60,000 bases of DNA from Bolinopsis microptera (Eukaryota > Ctenophora > Tentaculata > Lobata > Bolinopsidae), in NCBI RefSeq assembly GCF_026151205.1, contig NC_087081.1, positions 13,290,340-13,350,339 on the forward strand. The letters run 5' to 3'. Under the pieces are notes generated by a model. That model was not told the DNA's origin, did not search any database, and was given only the letters and a program-made list of their open reading frames with translations. Positions within the stretch are counted from its first letter, which is position 1, and each line of letters starts with the position of its first letter. Positions 1 through 11,503 of this stretch are shown one piece after another. A program made the position numbers and the translations under genes.

Positions 1-622
1 AAGCTTACATGTATTTAATGTATAAGCTTACATGTATTTAATGTATAGCTTACATGTATGTAATGTATAAGTTTACATGTATTTAATGTATAAGCTTACA
101 TGTATATAATGTATAAGCTTACATGTATTTAATGTATAAGCTTACATGTATTTAATGTATAGCTTACATGTATGTAATGTATAGCTTACATGTATGTAAT
201 GTATACGCTTACATGTATTTAATGTATAAGCTTACATGTATATAATGTATAAGCTTACATGTATTTAATGTATTATAAGCTTACATGTATGTTATGTATA
301 CGCTTACATGTATTTAATGTATAAGCTTACATGTATGTAATGTATAGCTTACATGTATGTAATGTATACGCTTACATGTATTTAATGTATAAGCTTACAT
401 GTATATAATGTATAAGCTTACATGTATGTAATGTATAAGCTTACATGTATGTAATGTATAAGCTTACATGTATATAATGTATAAGCTTACATGTTTATAA
501 TGTATAAGCTACCATGTATTTAATGTATAAGCTTACATGTATGTAATGTATAAGCTTACATATATGTAATGTATGTATAAGCTTACATGTATGTAATGTA
601 TAAGCTTACATGTATGTAATGT
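1..622. repeat. Minisatellite, about 22-23 bp unit
   Basis: About 27 tandem copies of a unit close to AAGCTTACATGTATTTAATG plus TAT. Copies vary between TTTAATG, TGTAATG and TATAATG in the middle and between AAGCTT and AGCTT at the join. Each copy carries ACATGT, and most carry a HindIII site. The array runs off the left edge of the window and stops about 50 bases before the splice acceptor of the exon at 671, so it lies in an intron of gene 1. No coding content is seen. Confidence 0.93.
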
Positions 623-670
623 ATAATCTTACAAATTTCCCATCTGATTCATCTGTGCCCTCATTTTCAG

Positions 671-852
671 GAACAAAGAAAGACGCGAACAAGAAAGTCC
701 TACTGTAAGAGAAGTCGAAGCGTTGAATCTCAAATCTAGACAGCGGGTGCCAACCCCTGAAATTAAATCAGCCGTTCCTGCAAAGCCTAAAACTAAGCCT
801 TCAAAAAAGAACAAAGCGCCTAAACCTCCTCCTTCTCCTCCTAAAAAAGAAG
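671..852 (+). CDS. Gene 1, first visible exon (Lys/Pro-rich)
   Basis: The exon is bounded by a good acceptor (TCATTTTCAG) and donor (GAAG|GTATCT). It reads open for 60 codons in the frame that enters after two codon bases and leaves after one. The product begins NKERREQESPTVREVE and ends in a Lys/Pro-rich stretch, PKPPPSPPKKE. The next exon that fits in phase and composition is at 31227. Joining there gives a codon for Glu (g+aa) and continues with ETSAEKSPTRPPRTPKS, again rich in SP and PP. Upstream exons lie outside the window. That this is an exon is well supported; the join across 30 kb is inference from phase and composition. Confidence 0.65.
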
Positions 853-1699
853 GTATCTTATACAATTGTTTGATAAAATAATAATCACTTTATAATGTTT
901 TACTTAAAACTCTAAAAGAATAAAGACGGATAGAATACAAAAAAGTTTGTTCTTTGGACGTTGTTTGAATAGTCAATCAACAGTTTTTCGTATACTTTTT
1001 TGTGTATCTATAATAGAACGAATCCAATATCCATTGTAAACAGTGGAACATGGATCATTAAACCTCGATCGTCAAGTATAAATCTGCGCTGCTCAAGGGT
1101 TGTTTCAACAAATAATTAAAACGAACAGCTCAGCAGCTTCTAATAAATGAAAAAGGAATTTATATCATCTTAAAGTACTCTACATTAAAAACTTGCTACG
1201 TTTTGTTGTACAAAACACAGTAAAACAATCAAAACAGTGAATTTTTCTACATTGTATAAATTACATTGTCACAATACGTATGATCGTGTGATTAGGAGCA
1301 GAATTAAGGAATACTCTGGCAGATTATATTTGTAATAATGTAGTTTAAAATAAACACTTCTTCGCGCCTTATTTGGCTCTTATACCAATGCTAAGACAAT
1401 GTCTGAAAAATTTAAGACGATGCAAAATGCAATTGAAGATTGATAACTATTAATTTTCGTGTTCATGACATTGTCTTGGCGGGGCCTTATAATCGTTCAG
1501 CATTTAAAATTCTTCCGAGAATATATATCTTTCAAATAGAATAGTTCTTTATGATACTTTGAGGAATTTTCTAAGTCCGTCCATCATCGATTCGTGACAA
1601 TAATGCTTATATACAGTTTATATATAATATATAGTTTAATTAGATTTCTAAAATAGTACACAGGAAAAACCCTACTACCATTGCCACGACAATAACTGA

Positions 1700-3240
1700 A
1701 ATGATTTTGACCGATCTAGATGATGCTAAATGTTTTTGCATGTTCATGATATTGTCTTATTCTTATATTTGAGAGTTCCTCCAAGACTTTGTTTCTTTCA
1801 AATTAGAAGAGATCTGTGAACTACTTAAAGGAATTTCCTAAGTCCGACAGTCATTGCAACACACATCACCACAACCATAGCTCCCGTGGTATAGCAGTAA
1901 GAGTGAAGGTCAAACAGGGACGGTGCAAACATCGAGAAGATGTAGAAAATGTAAAACACGTTATTTACAACTGCGTAACCCAAAGAAGTTCCCTCCCCGA
2001 AGATGATGCCAGAGACGGTGTAGAAGGTGATGCTTATCCCACTGTCAGCTAATCCAATCAAAGCACAGATCACGACAACAAAGATGGAGTCAGGTGTTAT
2101 GTAGGTCTCACCTGATATGTCTATACCAGACGCAGCACCCTTTGGGAAGATCAGTATGGATATAGCCAGCGATGCCAGCAGCATGAGCGACTGCAGGACG
2201 ATGCAGAAGGTGCTGTTCAACCATTTTGAGAGAAAATTCCAAGATGCTGATCCTATAAGATATGAGGCTCCAATGGTAACTGTAGTCAGAGGAATGAGGC
2301 CTCTTTCGTCGGAGATGGAGGCTGTTGCTGTTGGTAAGATTTTGTAAAAGTAACCCCAAATGAACGCCCAGTATACTAAAGGAAGCAAAAGCACCCAGAA
2401 TTCTAATCGTTGAACCATGATGTTGAACCAATTTTTAGTATACTCAAAAGAATGGTTAAATTTAGAAATATCAAATTCAAAAACAGATTTAGCAGATTCT
2501 TTGTCATCAAGGGAACCTTCTTTTACCGTAAGTGGATCTGTTGTTCCGCCATTTTCTGCAGATATATCTCCATTCGTCTCTTTTATATCACCCTCATTTT
2601 CTAGTGGCTGATGTCGGTATTTATCATTTTTAATCTCAGACAGACCAACAGCAGCAAGGACACCAGCGAAGCACGTGACCCCACCACACATCCCATAAAC
2701 TACAAATCTGTTGGTTTCAGAGATAACAGTGATATTATCAAAGTAGATATAGCCACATAATCCTCCTATCATATCGCCCAGTGACTTTGCAATCCAAAAG
2801 TAGGCCATGTTTCGTATTCCTTCGCCCTCTTGTGAGTTATCCATCACGACCATGGGGCAAATAATCCACAATCCTCCCCAGCCCAGACCAGCCAGGAACC
2901 CTCCCAGATAAATGAGATATTGATTCACAACCCAGATCATACTCCAATAGTAGGCAGTAGTGATGATTATGGTAAGGGTTATTGTGATCTTTATTCCAAG
3001 GAACCTGTAAACTACAGGGAATATAAAACCCATGATTATTGACCCAATCACCCCCACAATCTCCGAGTAATATCCGACCTGTAGGGCTAAATCTGTACTC
3101 TCCGCCAAGGTAATGTTCTGGACTGCAGCTGCAGGGGTCCCAGCCATGACGCAGATCATCATTGTTAAGCTGGCTATCAGGAGATTCTGCGTTCTCGCGT
3201 CACAACAGGATATCATATTCATTGTTATCGAGTTAACGTG
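1700..3240. repeat. Left arm of inverted duplication carrying UNC-93 copy A
   Basis: The segment is the reverse complement of about 17590-19115. Homology starts about 20 bases upstream of the start codons (GTTAACTCGATAACAATGAA) and continues through the whole ORF and about 110 bases of 3' flank, including TTCCTCCAAGACTTTG. The arms are separated by about 14.3 kb. Confidence 0.9.
1825..3222 (-). CDS. UNC-93-like membrane transporter, copy A
   Basis: The 465-residue ORF is intronless and close in length to animal UNC93A. UNC-93 proteins are multi-pass major-facilitator-type proteins; some regulate K+ channels or receptor trafficking. About 11-12 hydrophobic segments are visible. A short N-terminus ending SCCDARTQN precedes TM1, TM2 holds YYSEIVGVIGSIIMGF, a glycine-rich helix reads GGFLAGLGWGGLWI, and the late family motif reads GLADSGISITFYTVSGIIFG. 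A charged cytosolic loop (about residues 197-258) separates the two halves. The Met chosen gives MNMISCCDAR; 20 bases upstream are shared with copy B. Copy A is nested in an intron of gene 1 on the opposite strand. The transported substrate is unknown. Confidence 0.85.
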   Translation of the reverse strand: MNMISCCDARTQNLLIASLTMMICVMAGTPAAAVQNITLAESTDLALQVGYYSEIVGVIGSIIMGFIFPVVYRFLGIKITITLTIIITTAYYWSMIWVVNQYLIYLGGFLAGLGWGGLWIICPMVVMDNSQEGEGIRNMAYFWIAKSLGDMIGGLCGYIYFDNITVISETNRFVVYGMCGGVTCFAGVLAAVGLSEIKNDKYRHQPLENEGDIKETNGDISAENGGTTDPLTVKEGSLDDKESAKSVFEFDISKFNHSFEYTKNWFNIMVQRLEFWVLLLPLVYWAFIWGYFYKILPTATASISDERGLIPLTTVTIGASYLIGSASWNFLSKWLNSTFCIVLQSLMLLASLAISILIFPKGAASGIDISGETYITPDSIFVVVICALIGLADSGISITFYTVSGIIFGEGTSLGYAVVNNVFYIFYIFSMFAPSLFDLHSYCYTTGAMVVVMCVAMTVGLRKFL

Positions 3241-3689
3241 AGTACTGTGGTAAAGATATTAAGAAACTGTTTACACCATTAAAATATTCAAAACCCCTAA
3301 AAGAAATCAAGTCATCCTAAAATGGTGATCAGTACAGATCAAGACAGCTAGAGTTAAAATTTGTTTCTCCAAGCAACTCTATCATCGGCTAATATCTATG
3401 GTAAAGATAGAAGATCAGATTAAGGGTATAAATTCTCTAATCTTTATTCTATGTGGATAATGATTCGTTCATCCAGTTCTTGAGTTCTGATCTAGTTAGA
3501 GTAATTAAGAATTATGTTTTAACCAAAGGTGTGTAGGAAGGCCTGATCAATTTAAGGCCTGATCAATTTAATTCCGCTGTTCCTGATACTACACCAAATT
3601 AATTGTCTAGCCCAGAGAGGTGATAACTCAATCATTTGTTGTGATATCGAGCCTGAAATTTTGAATGAAAGTTTTTTAAATCTTTTTGT

Positions 3690-3860
3690 TGATTTTTTTG
3701 GACCTCAAAGTAACAAAATAAATTTATTTAGGCATAATTTTCGTTATTCGTATTAACAGAAATTCGTATTAACAGAATTTTCTAAAATTTCGATAGGAAT
3801 GTGCTAGAAACTTTTGAAAGAGTGCAAAATAACCACAACCAGCACAAATATTTGATATGC
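3690..3860. repeat. Dispersed noncoding repeat, copy 1
   Basis: The sequence around GATAGGAATGTGCTAG and GCAAAATAACCACAAC recurs in direct orientation at 5325-5455, with the same order of motifs (TTGGACCTCAAAG, then a T-rich stretch, then the shared core). No ORF and no clear terminal repeats are seen. It is probably a fragment of an old element. The second copy lies just outside the fold-back element that starts near 5660. Confidence 0.6.
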
Positions 3861-3991
3861 CCCATCAATTAATGGGGCGATGTCCGTTATCAAAGTACCA
3901 AGGTTGGATCTCACTACACAGTTATAATTAGAGGTTTTATGTTCTGTTCTGAGCTGTTAATTTAAATTCCTGAATCTTCTCTACCTAGATA

Positions 3992-4258
3992 TCTTGGTTC
4001 TTTTGCGATAGTGTAAGCGCGACAGCTAGCGCCATCAAGCGAAAACTAACGCTGGATAGCGCTAGTTGTCGCCATCCAGCGCTTGTAGTTGTGGCTAACT
4101 AGCGCCAGTGCAAACTATAAATTTGCGATAACTAGCGCTAGCTAGAGCTAGTTATCGCTGGATCGCGCTGAATGGCGCTGGATCGCGACAACCAGCACTA
4201 TCCAGCGCTAGTTGCCGTCCGGCGTCCAGCTATGCGAAATTGTCGAACCCGATAGTTT
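3992..4258. mobile_element. GGTTCTTTTGCGATAGT-family palindromic MITE, degenerate copy
   Basis: The element starts with GGTTCTTTTGCGATAGT and holds many alternating copies of AGCGCTAGTTGTCGC and its complement, so the whole length can fold. The right end is decayed and ends in TTTGCGATAGCT. ATATCTT flanks both sides and may be the remains of a target duplication. A shorter, cleaner copy with an exact 8-bp duplication is at 49435-49577. Confidence 0.7.
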
Positions 4259-7200
4259 GCGATAGCTATATCTTGATATTTTGATACAGCCGTCATGACC
4301 AAATGTCAGAAAAGAAAAATAATTAAAAGGAAATATTCTTGGTGCTCTATTATAACAATAAGTATATTCAGTTCAAATTTTTTATGGGAAGCGACTACCA
4401 TGAGCTACCTGATCAGTCAAAATATTTTAATCAAATTTAATTACGAGATCAAGACGTCGTTGAATGTGCTGATGAATTGTTTTTTGATCAGCAGCCAATT
4501 AAAAACTGCAAAGAACTTACAAATTTAAGTAAAAATAAAGCAACTTTCAGCTGAAAACATTAACGCGATAAATACGGAAAGAATACAAAAAGGTTTCTTC
4601 TTAGAACATTGTTTTAATTATTAGGAAACGGATTTTCATTTAATATTTTTGTGTATCTAAGAGAAACAATACAAATACAATAACAATTTTATCCTTATGC
4701 AAAGTATAAATAGTATAGCTGCTTGGAAGTCTAATGAGTAAGATTTGATTCGTGATCCGGATCCCTAGCAAAATGAAGGTATGAGTGCAGTTAGGATACA
4801 TTTTATACCTTAATTAAATAAAAATATCTTACAATCATCTCCAAAAGTATTCTTAGAGTGTAGTCTTAAAGGGGCATACACCAAATCTGTCCAGACCAAA
4901 TGACCTCATAGGCAGTTCAGTGACCTTCTAGCGCACCGTTTCCACACCAAACAAAATAATTTTGAGAATACCTATTTTTGTAATCGAGTATTTCCTGGTT
5001 AAGAGTGCAATTTTCGGAAAAACAATTTTTTGGTCGAGACGCTACAAGTTAATCATTTCTTGCGGTATCAGGTTGAAATTGTGCTCGCCGTTTATTCACA
5101 TCTATTTCAAGGTGTGTGTAAAATCTTGATATCGTATCTAAAAAGCCTGGTGTGTTATAAATTTTTAAAGTCAAAAAGCTAAAATTGTCCTTTTCAGGCT
5201 TATTTTAACAAAAGGTCAGTCAGGGAAGATCGGATTGATTTGATGGTCGACATCAAATTGTTCTCTGAATTCTAGCGCAGTTTTTGATGCCCTCAAAAAT
5301 TTTTTACTCATTTATCTTCAGATCTATTGGACCTCAAAGCCAAACAACAAATTTAGGCACATTTTTCGTTTTTAATATTTACGGATTTTTCTAAAATTTT
5401 GATAGGAATGTGCTAGTGACTTTTTGAAGGGCGCAAAATAACCACAACTAGCACATTTATACATGAGTTATGAACAGCAAAACACCCTAAAATGCTTTCC
5501 TTTGAAGTTATGGGAAAAAATGTGATTTTTTATCTGCAAAGCCAAAAAATCACATTGTTGAACAACACTGACATGAACAACACTGAGAGTGAAAAAGCAA
5601 CTCATACTTGAGGAGGGGGGGGGTTCACCCTGATTTTTTTGTGAAACTTGATTTCGAGATAGCTGCTTACGGGGCAGCCACGTCCATATTTGGTCCAAAT
5701 TAGGCCCAATTTAGCCAAATACCCTGAACATGCCCAAAAACCAGATTTTATGTGCTCTTCTTGTAGCTAGTGGTCCCCTAAACTCGTATATGAATTTTCA
5801 TCAAGATTGGACAAAAATGACTAAGTTATGAGCCAAAAACCATATGACTATATTTGGGCATACGCACCAAATTTGATCGATTTTGGCCCATAAATTGGTC
5901 AAGTATCAATATTTTTGAATAGAACTAACTTTATATGGAAGGTAAGCCTATACTTCACATTCTCTATGATTATCAGCTCAGTATCTAACTAACTGTGGAT
6001 TATGTGTTTAAATAATCGCAAATGAACAAAACCGCCCATATCTCAGTTCGCGATATTTGCAAAACTGATTTCGCTCAAAACAATAGAACTCAATAGGGTT
6101 TCAATATTTTTACATGAAATTTTCAGAATCAACGTAGAATTAGGGTTGCCAACCGATATTATCGGCCGATAATTATCGGCGATAATTTGCCCAAAATCGT
6201 TTGCCGTATCATTTGCCGTATCGATTATCGCGATAATTCTCAAGAATTATCGCGATAATCAACCAATTTTTATTAGGGGGAAATAGTCTAAATTTAACAT
6301 ATTTTTATAGTCTGTTTTTTTTTTGTTAAACCCGACTGCTACCATAATTCGCAGTGTGATGGTATGCTGACGTGCTACTTGTAGTGTGTAGTGTTTATGA
6401 AGTTGCGGCAGTGAAAATTGAAAAGGCGTGTTATATTATCGCATCTAGTTAGTTATGAGTTAAGTAGGTAGCTTGGAGGCTGTATGATCAGACGCAGACT
6501 GAGTTAGTTAAAGACATTATCAAGACTGTGTTAAAGAGACAACAATCTCCCTCAAGCAGAAGTGAATATTCAGTTTATTGATAGCAAGCTGGAAGAGTCA
6601 AGAGATAGACTCGCCTACTTTATCAAACCCTTTTAATAGGCTACGTACACGATATGTCAAGAGAAATACGTTCTACTCGGACCCCGGTATTCTAGATGCA
6701 GATGTATATGAAGAATACATAATGATCACGAAGTAAACCTTGATACGTAATTATAATTCTCTGCAGAGAAACAATAGGCCTAAGAGAACATTTGTCGATA
6801 AAATATGGGCTTGTTAAAGGGCAATGCCAATATTGCAATAGATTCTATAACAAAGCATTAACCCATTAGGGACGATAGGGTCGTTTACGACCCACCTTTT
6901 CTAGAGGCTATAGAGGACAAACCATAATACTAAACGCCACGAATCTTTCGCACATATGCTCAAAATTTATTGGGCTACACTATTGACTTTCCAGTCGAGA
7001 CCCAATTAATTACTAACAACTAAATAATTAGGTTAATTAGTCGTCATAATTGGAAAATATTTCACTTTACTTCTTGCCTTGATTGGGACATTAAAACTTT
7101 ATGTAGGCTTATTTTGTTGAGGACAAAATAGTTGCGGGCAACGATTTTCTTGAGACATATGAAAAGCCCGTGATAATCAGATGTTCACAAACAGAGCTAG

Positions 7201-7549
7201 ACGCTGTTTACTAACTGCGGTCGCATACGACCCACTCGTCCGGGTCAGGGACAAAAGGATTTCGCGGCATGTACGAAACCGCGAAATTTCCCATTCTCCG
7301 CGACAAATCGCGATTTTTTACGTTTTCCGCGACAGATCGCGAAATTTCCCATTCTCCGCGACAAATCGCGATTTTTTCAGTCCTCCGCGAAAAATAGCGC
7401 ATTTTCCTTTAAATCTGAAGACCAAATTTGCGCATTTTCCTTTAAATCTGAGGATTAAGTTTGCGTATTTTCCATAAAATCTGCGGGCCAAATGTCACGT
7501 TTTCTACAAGTATTAAGTATATGAAACTATTCACATTTACAGCCTTCCG

Positions 7550-8660
7550 TGAGTTTCGATTGTAGGTACATTCTCGATACGTACCTCTGAAGGCGGAGCT
7601 TCCGAGCTCGTATTGCAAAGGGAAGGCCTGCCTTCTGAGATCGCATTACAAGGGGAGCCCTTGAGTCCAAAATCGTGTATCGAAGCGTATGTGACCTTTG
7701 AAAACCGAAAAAAATATTTTCGGCTCATAATGATCAGGGTAGCATGAAACATGAACAAAAGTAGTTTCCAGAAAAACTTTGAAAAATTTTGACTTTGAAG
7801 ATTTTCGGTCCGAGTCATTCTTGATACGTACCTCTGAAGGCGGAGCTCCCGCTTCCGAGCTCGTATTGCGAAGGGAAGGCCTGCCTTCTGAGATCGCATT
7901 ACAAGGGGAGCCCTCGAGTCCAAAATCGTGTATCGAAGCGTATGTGACCTTTGAAAACCGAAAAAAATATTTTCGGCTCATAATGATCAGGGTAGCATGA
8001 AACATGAACAAAAGTAGTTTCCAGAAAAACTTTGAAAAATTTTGACTTAGAAGATTTTCGGTCCGAGTCATTCTTGATACGTACCTCTGAAGGCGGAGCT
8101 CCCGCTTCCGAGCTCGTATTGCGAAGGGAAGGCCTGCCTTCTGAGATCGCATTACAAGGGGAGCCCTCGAGTCCAAAATCGTGTATCGAAGCGTATGTGA
8201 CCTTTGAAAACCGAAAAAAATATTTTCGGCTCATAATGATCAGGGTAGCATGAAACATGAACAAAAGTAGTTTCCAGAAAAACTTTGAAAAATTTTGACT
8301 TAGAAGATTTTCGGTCCGAGTCATTCTTGATACGTACCTCTGAAGGCGGAGCTCCCGCTTCCGAGCTCGTATGGCGAAGGGGAGGCCTGCCTTCCGAGAT
8401 CGCATTACAAGGGGAGCCCTCGAGTCCAAAATCGTGTATCGAAGGGTATGTGTGAACTTTGAAAACCGAAAAAATATTTTCGGCTCATAATGATCAGGGT
8501 AGCATGAAACATGAACAAAAGTAGTTTCCAGAAAAACTTTGAAAAATTTTGAGTTAGAAAATTTTCTGTCCGAGTCATTCTCGATACGTACCTCTGAAGG
8601 CGGAGCTCCCGCTTCCGAGCTCGTATTGCGAAGGGGAGGTCTGCCTTCCGAGATCGTATA
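7550..8660. repeat. 253-bp tandem repeat, about 4.4 copies
   Basis: Units repeat every 253 bases. Shared marks include GATACGTACCTCTGAAGGCG, GAGCTCGTATTGCGAAGGGA, TCGGCTCATAATGATCAGGG and AACATGAACAAAAGTAGTTT. Copies differ by few substitutions, so the array is young. Long minus-strand open frames (up to 321 codons) run through it only because 253 is not a multiple of three and stops happen to be missing. They have no coding character. The array lies wholly inside hAT element B. Confidence 0.92.
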
Positions 8661-8663
8661 TGG

Positions 8664-8866
8664 AAGTTGACCAGTAGACATATAAAACTTGACCAGACGA
8701 CATAAAGTTGACCAGTAGACATATAAAACTTGACCAGACGACATAAAGTTGACCAAACGACATATAAAACTTGACCAAACGACATAAAGTTGACCAGACG
8801 ACATAAAGTTGACCAGTAGACATAAAAAACTTGACCAAACGACATAAAGTTGACCAGAAGACATAG
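8664..8866. repeat. Short tandem repeat, about 20 bp, paired variants
   Basis: Alternating units of the form GTTGACCAGTAGACATA and ACTTGACCAGACGACATA, with GTTGACCAAACGACAT variants, fill the segment for about ten copies. It abuts the 253-bp satellite and precedes the BED-finger exon. It has no coding potential and may be part of the 5' region of hAT element B. Confidence 0.85.
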
Positions 8867-8986
8867 AATGGATTAAGAAATCGAACAGTATGTTAAATCA
8901 GTGTTGTTATTGAATCGTCACTTGTCAGATATTTCGTCATCGATAACGTCATCGTTATTCGCTTGGTATTGTATTCGCTTGTTATA

Positions 8987-9259
8987 ATGGACCGCTTTGT
9001 CAAACGGCCTGCCGACAAACCGGCTGGACCTTCGTCTAGCAAACGATCGAAACAGGCCAATGTAACAGCTTCCACGAGAGTGGCTGAATTTGGCAAATCA
9101 TCGTTTTATGCTGACAATGGGAAGCTATTTTGTAGAGCATGTAATCTCGTCGTAGACCAAATAAGGAACAATCATGGGCTTCCCTCGGATGTGGTTAGAA
9201 CTTCTAAAGGGGGCCGGGGTAAGAATGTCGTCCAGGTTGATGTAAGCTTCAAGGGGTAG
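8987..9259 (+). CDS. N-terminal exon of a hAT-type transposase, BED-like zinc finger (partial)
   Basis: From the ATG at 8987 the frame reads MDRFVKRPADKPAG, a basic Ser/Lys stretch, then FGKSSFYADNGKLFCRACN. The block YxDxGKLFCxxCNxVVD is typical of the start of the BED-type zinc finger in hAT transposases and CGG-binding-protein-1-like domesticated relatives. The following Lys/Arg-rich helix and His pair are missing: the frame passes into unrelated sequence and stops at 9259. Either a splice donor ends the exon near 9165 or the gene is truncated. The location inside hAT element B fits its being that element's own transposase remnant. Confidence 0.65.
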   Translation: MDRFVKRPADKPAGPSSSKRSKQANVTASTRVAEFGKSSFYADNGKLFCRACNLVVDQIRNNHGLPSDVVRTSKGGRGKNVVQVDVSFKG

Positions 9260-9769
9260 ATGTTGGATACTAGATGGGGATAGACTAGGTAGGGATATGG
9301 GAATTGGATTGAAAAGTTCGTAGTATTCCATTGCTATAGTTGTGAAGTGTAGATGGTCGAATGATGATGTCTCCTGTCGTCTGTTGAAAGTTATATAGTA
9401 TCGATAACGAGATATGTCATACAGTACGTATGACATTGCAACATTTGAGATCATGTCAAAAGTTATGGCAGCTCTTGTTGTTATGGACCCCCATCAGCCT
9501 GTATCAGATCATATGATGAGATCACATCCTCATGGGACATGAGCCGATCAAATAGAATAGTCAAAGAATATGTGAACTCTAACTAAGCACTGGAAATACA
9601 TTATTATTTTTTGCCGCGAATTCGCCGCGATTTTTCGATTATTTGCCGCGAATATGCCGCGATTTTCGAAATTCCCGCCGCGAATTAGCCGCGAATTAGC
9701 CTAGTTTGGCTTGTCGCGGTGCCGCGATTTTTGGCCAAAATAACCGCGAAATCCTTTTGTCCCTGGTCC

Positions 9770-10215
9770 GGGTCGCAAACGACCCATCACGGTTTTTCGG
9801 CTTTAACTTCTGAAACAAAGACGTTAGGATAAAATAGAAACTGTAGCATAAGTTAAAAACATATGGTCAATACTGTGTGACTCTAAATTTTAAAAAATAA
9901 AGAATTTGGGTCATTAACGACCCACTCGGCTCACTTGCTTATTACTATATATGTCCATGTAACCTCTTGAATTCAGCCTAAAGCATGACATCATAAGTTT
10001 AAAAAATCGCCTCTCAGCAAGTGATAATCATCATAAACTGCGAAAAATCGGTTAAATGGGTCATTAGCGACCCACTAGGACCACAAAATCGATTAATTAA
10101 ATATAATGTTGTCAAACTTTTACAAATATTAGTATAAAAACATGTTATATCTTGGTCATTACTCCTGTACGTTGATTTAACTTCTTAAATCGATCAACTG
10201 GGTCAATAACGACCC
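9770..10215. repeat. Left array of GGGTCG-N4-CGACCC palindromes
   Basis: Palindromic 16-mers lie at 9770-9785, 9908-9923, 10058-10073 and 10200-10215, with earlier members at 6878-6893 and 7218-7233. The half site CGACCC is constant, the other half is GGGTCG or GGGTCA, and the 4-bp spacer varies (CAAA, TTAA, TTAG, ATAA). Start-to-start spacings are 138, 150 and 142 bases. These are good candidates for transposase-binding sites of the piggyBac-like element. Confidence 0.85.
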
Positions 10216-11216
10216 ACTCGGAAGTTGAACCACCTCATCAATTATGATCAGTATCATGCTGTTCCACCATCAAGAAAGACACTCGTAGGTCTTAATTCCA
10301 TGCAAACCACGGGTGGCTGACTACTAGCCCTTCTGAGATCCAGGGCCAACTGAAGGGCCGTCATCACTCATCAAAGAGCTGCTAGAATAACACTACTGCA
10401 TATGCCTGGAGTTGCGTCCTGACTAATACTATGGTGCGTGGAAATCTGTACCGAAAGGACCGTGGCCGGGCCGGGCCGCAAAAGAAAAGGAATCGGCCCT
10501 CGTTCCTAACTTGCTAGGTAATAGCCATACTGTTGTTGTTGCTTATTAGATTCTGTTACCTTTTTCGTCAATTTCGAATCTTGGTAAACGACCTGCTTCA
10601 ACCCACCGCTTGAGACCCAGGGTCCCACGGTGATCTTCTTCTTCTTCGTAGGGGCAGTGGTCTTTACTACTAAGGAATAGATCAAAACCACTATAAGATA
10701 GAGCATTGAAGCCCTGTGCTTACCCCGGTAAAGTTAGTCTGTGAAGAAAGCAAGGTTAAGCCTTGTCCTCTCCACATTTGGTAAAACGTTTTGTTGCTTG
10801 TATGAAGCCGATGATCCTTGGTAATGAGAACTTGTCCACTATATCTGTCACACTGAGGTAGAAGGCTTATACTTATTGATGTGGTAGTTTAGTTCACAAT
10901 GTCCCGTGAGGAATTGTGTTGCTGTTCTTGTGCTCTCTTTGCCAAGTTTCGGGATTGATCTGGCGAACTTTTGTCTCCATTTGTCTCCCACGGAGATCAG
11001 ACCATGTCACTCAAGAAAAATCCCCTGAACGAAGTATACGAAATATCAGCTGTAACCTTGGGTAAATACTGAAAGACGAGTGGTCAAATTGCATATTCTA
11101 ATCCAACATGCCAATCCGTTTTTTTTCTTCATTCCTAGAAAGTACGAGAATAACTAAACAACTGCTGCATTCAGATGGCTACAGCTCTGTGAATAAGGAC
11201 AAGGAAAAAATTAAAG

Positions 11217-11253
<37 letters not shown>
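11217..11253. repeat. Poly-C tract, 37 bases
   Basis: An uninterrupted run of 37 C gives a spurious poly-proline frame on the plus strand. It lies in the unique middle of the piggyBac-like element, next to a MITE of the TTACGTAATC family (about 11346-11503), which itself carries an 18-G run. Confidence 0.9.
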
Positions 11254-11345
11254 ATTTGGCTGGCGGTGCTGCAACCTGCAATCTCTCAGACAACTACCTT
11301 GTTGTGGGTAACAAACCCCGCAACAACGAGGCAGCTTTCAAAACA

Positions 11346-11503
11346 AAAAAAAGTATTACGTAATCGGCCGAGAGGGAGGGGAGTTTCCAAATGATTACGC
11401 TTGTGTAATTTTGACATAATAGCTATGTGGTGGGGGGGGGGGGGGGGGGCTAAAAATTGTCCAATAAGTGATTACGTAATATATGAACGGCCCCTAAGAA
11501 GTC
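11346..11503. mobile_element. TTACGTAATC-family MITE, copy 1
   Basis: The right end reads GATTACGTAATATATGAACG then GCCCCTAA, and the left side has TATTACGTAATCGGCC. Related copies with the same GAACG(A/G)CCCCT end lie at about 12526-12590 and 33886-34218. Each contains a long G or C run between the inverted TTACGTAAT motifs. No protein is encoded. Confidence 0.6.

Larger units (their letters stand above)
7246..9765. mobile_element. hAT element B, nested in the piggyBac-like arm
   Basis: The termini are CAGGGACAAAAGGATTTCGC and its complement at 9746-9765, a 22-bp inverted repeat with the CAGGG start common in hAT elements. The octamer GTCCGGGT is duplicated at 7238-7245 and 9766-9773. Subterminal DNA on both sides is rich in CCGCGA/TCGCGG motifs. 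Removing the element with one octamer restores ACTCGTCCGGGTCGCAAACG, the exact mirror of the uninterrupted right arm near 12295-12320. It contains a BED-finger start exon (8987) and a 253-bp satellite, but no catalytic domain. Confidence 0.93.

Noticed and set aside
2108-2431. Open frames overlapping the UNC-93 genes (also 18382-18705)
   Set aside because: They are other-frame shadows of the transporter and are mirrored exactly in both copies.
7899-8864. 321-codon minus-strand open frame with internal repeats
   Set aside because: It runs through the 253-bp satellite in successive frames and into the 20-bp array. The same peptides recur because of the satellite, and there is no known domain.
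11108-11311. Poly-proline protein
   Set aside because: The proline run is only the 37-C tract; no domain and no splice context support it.
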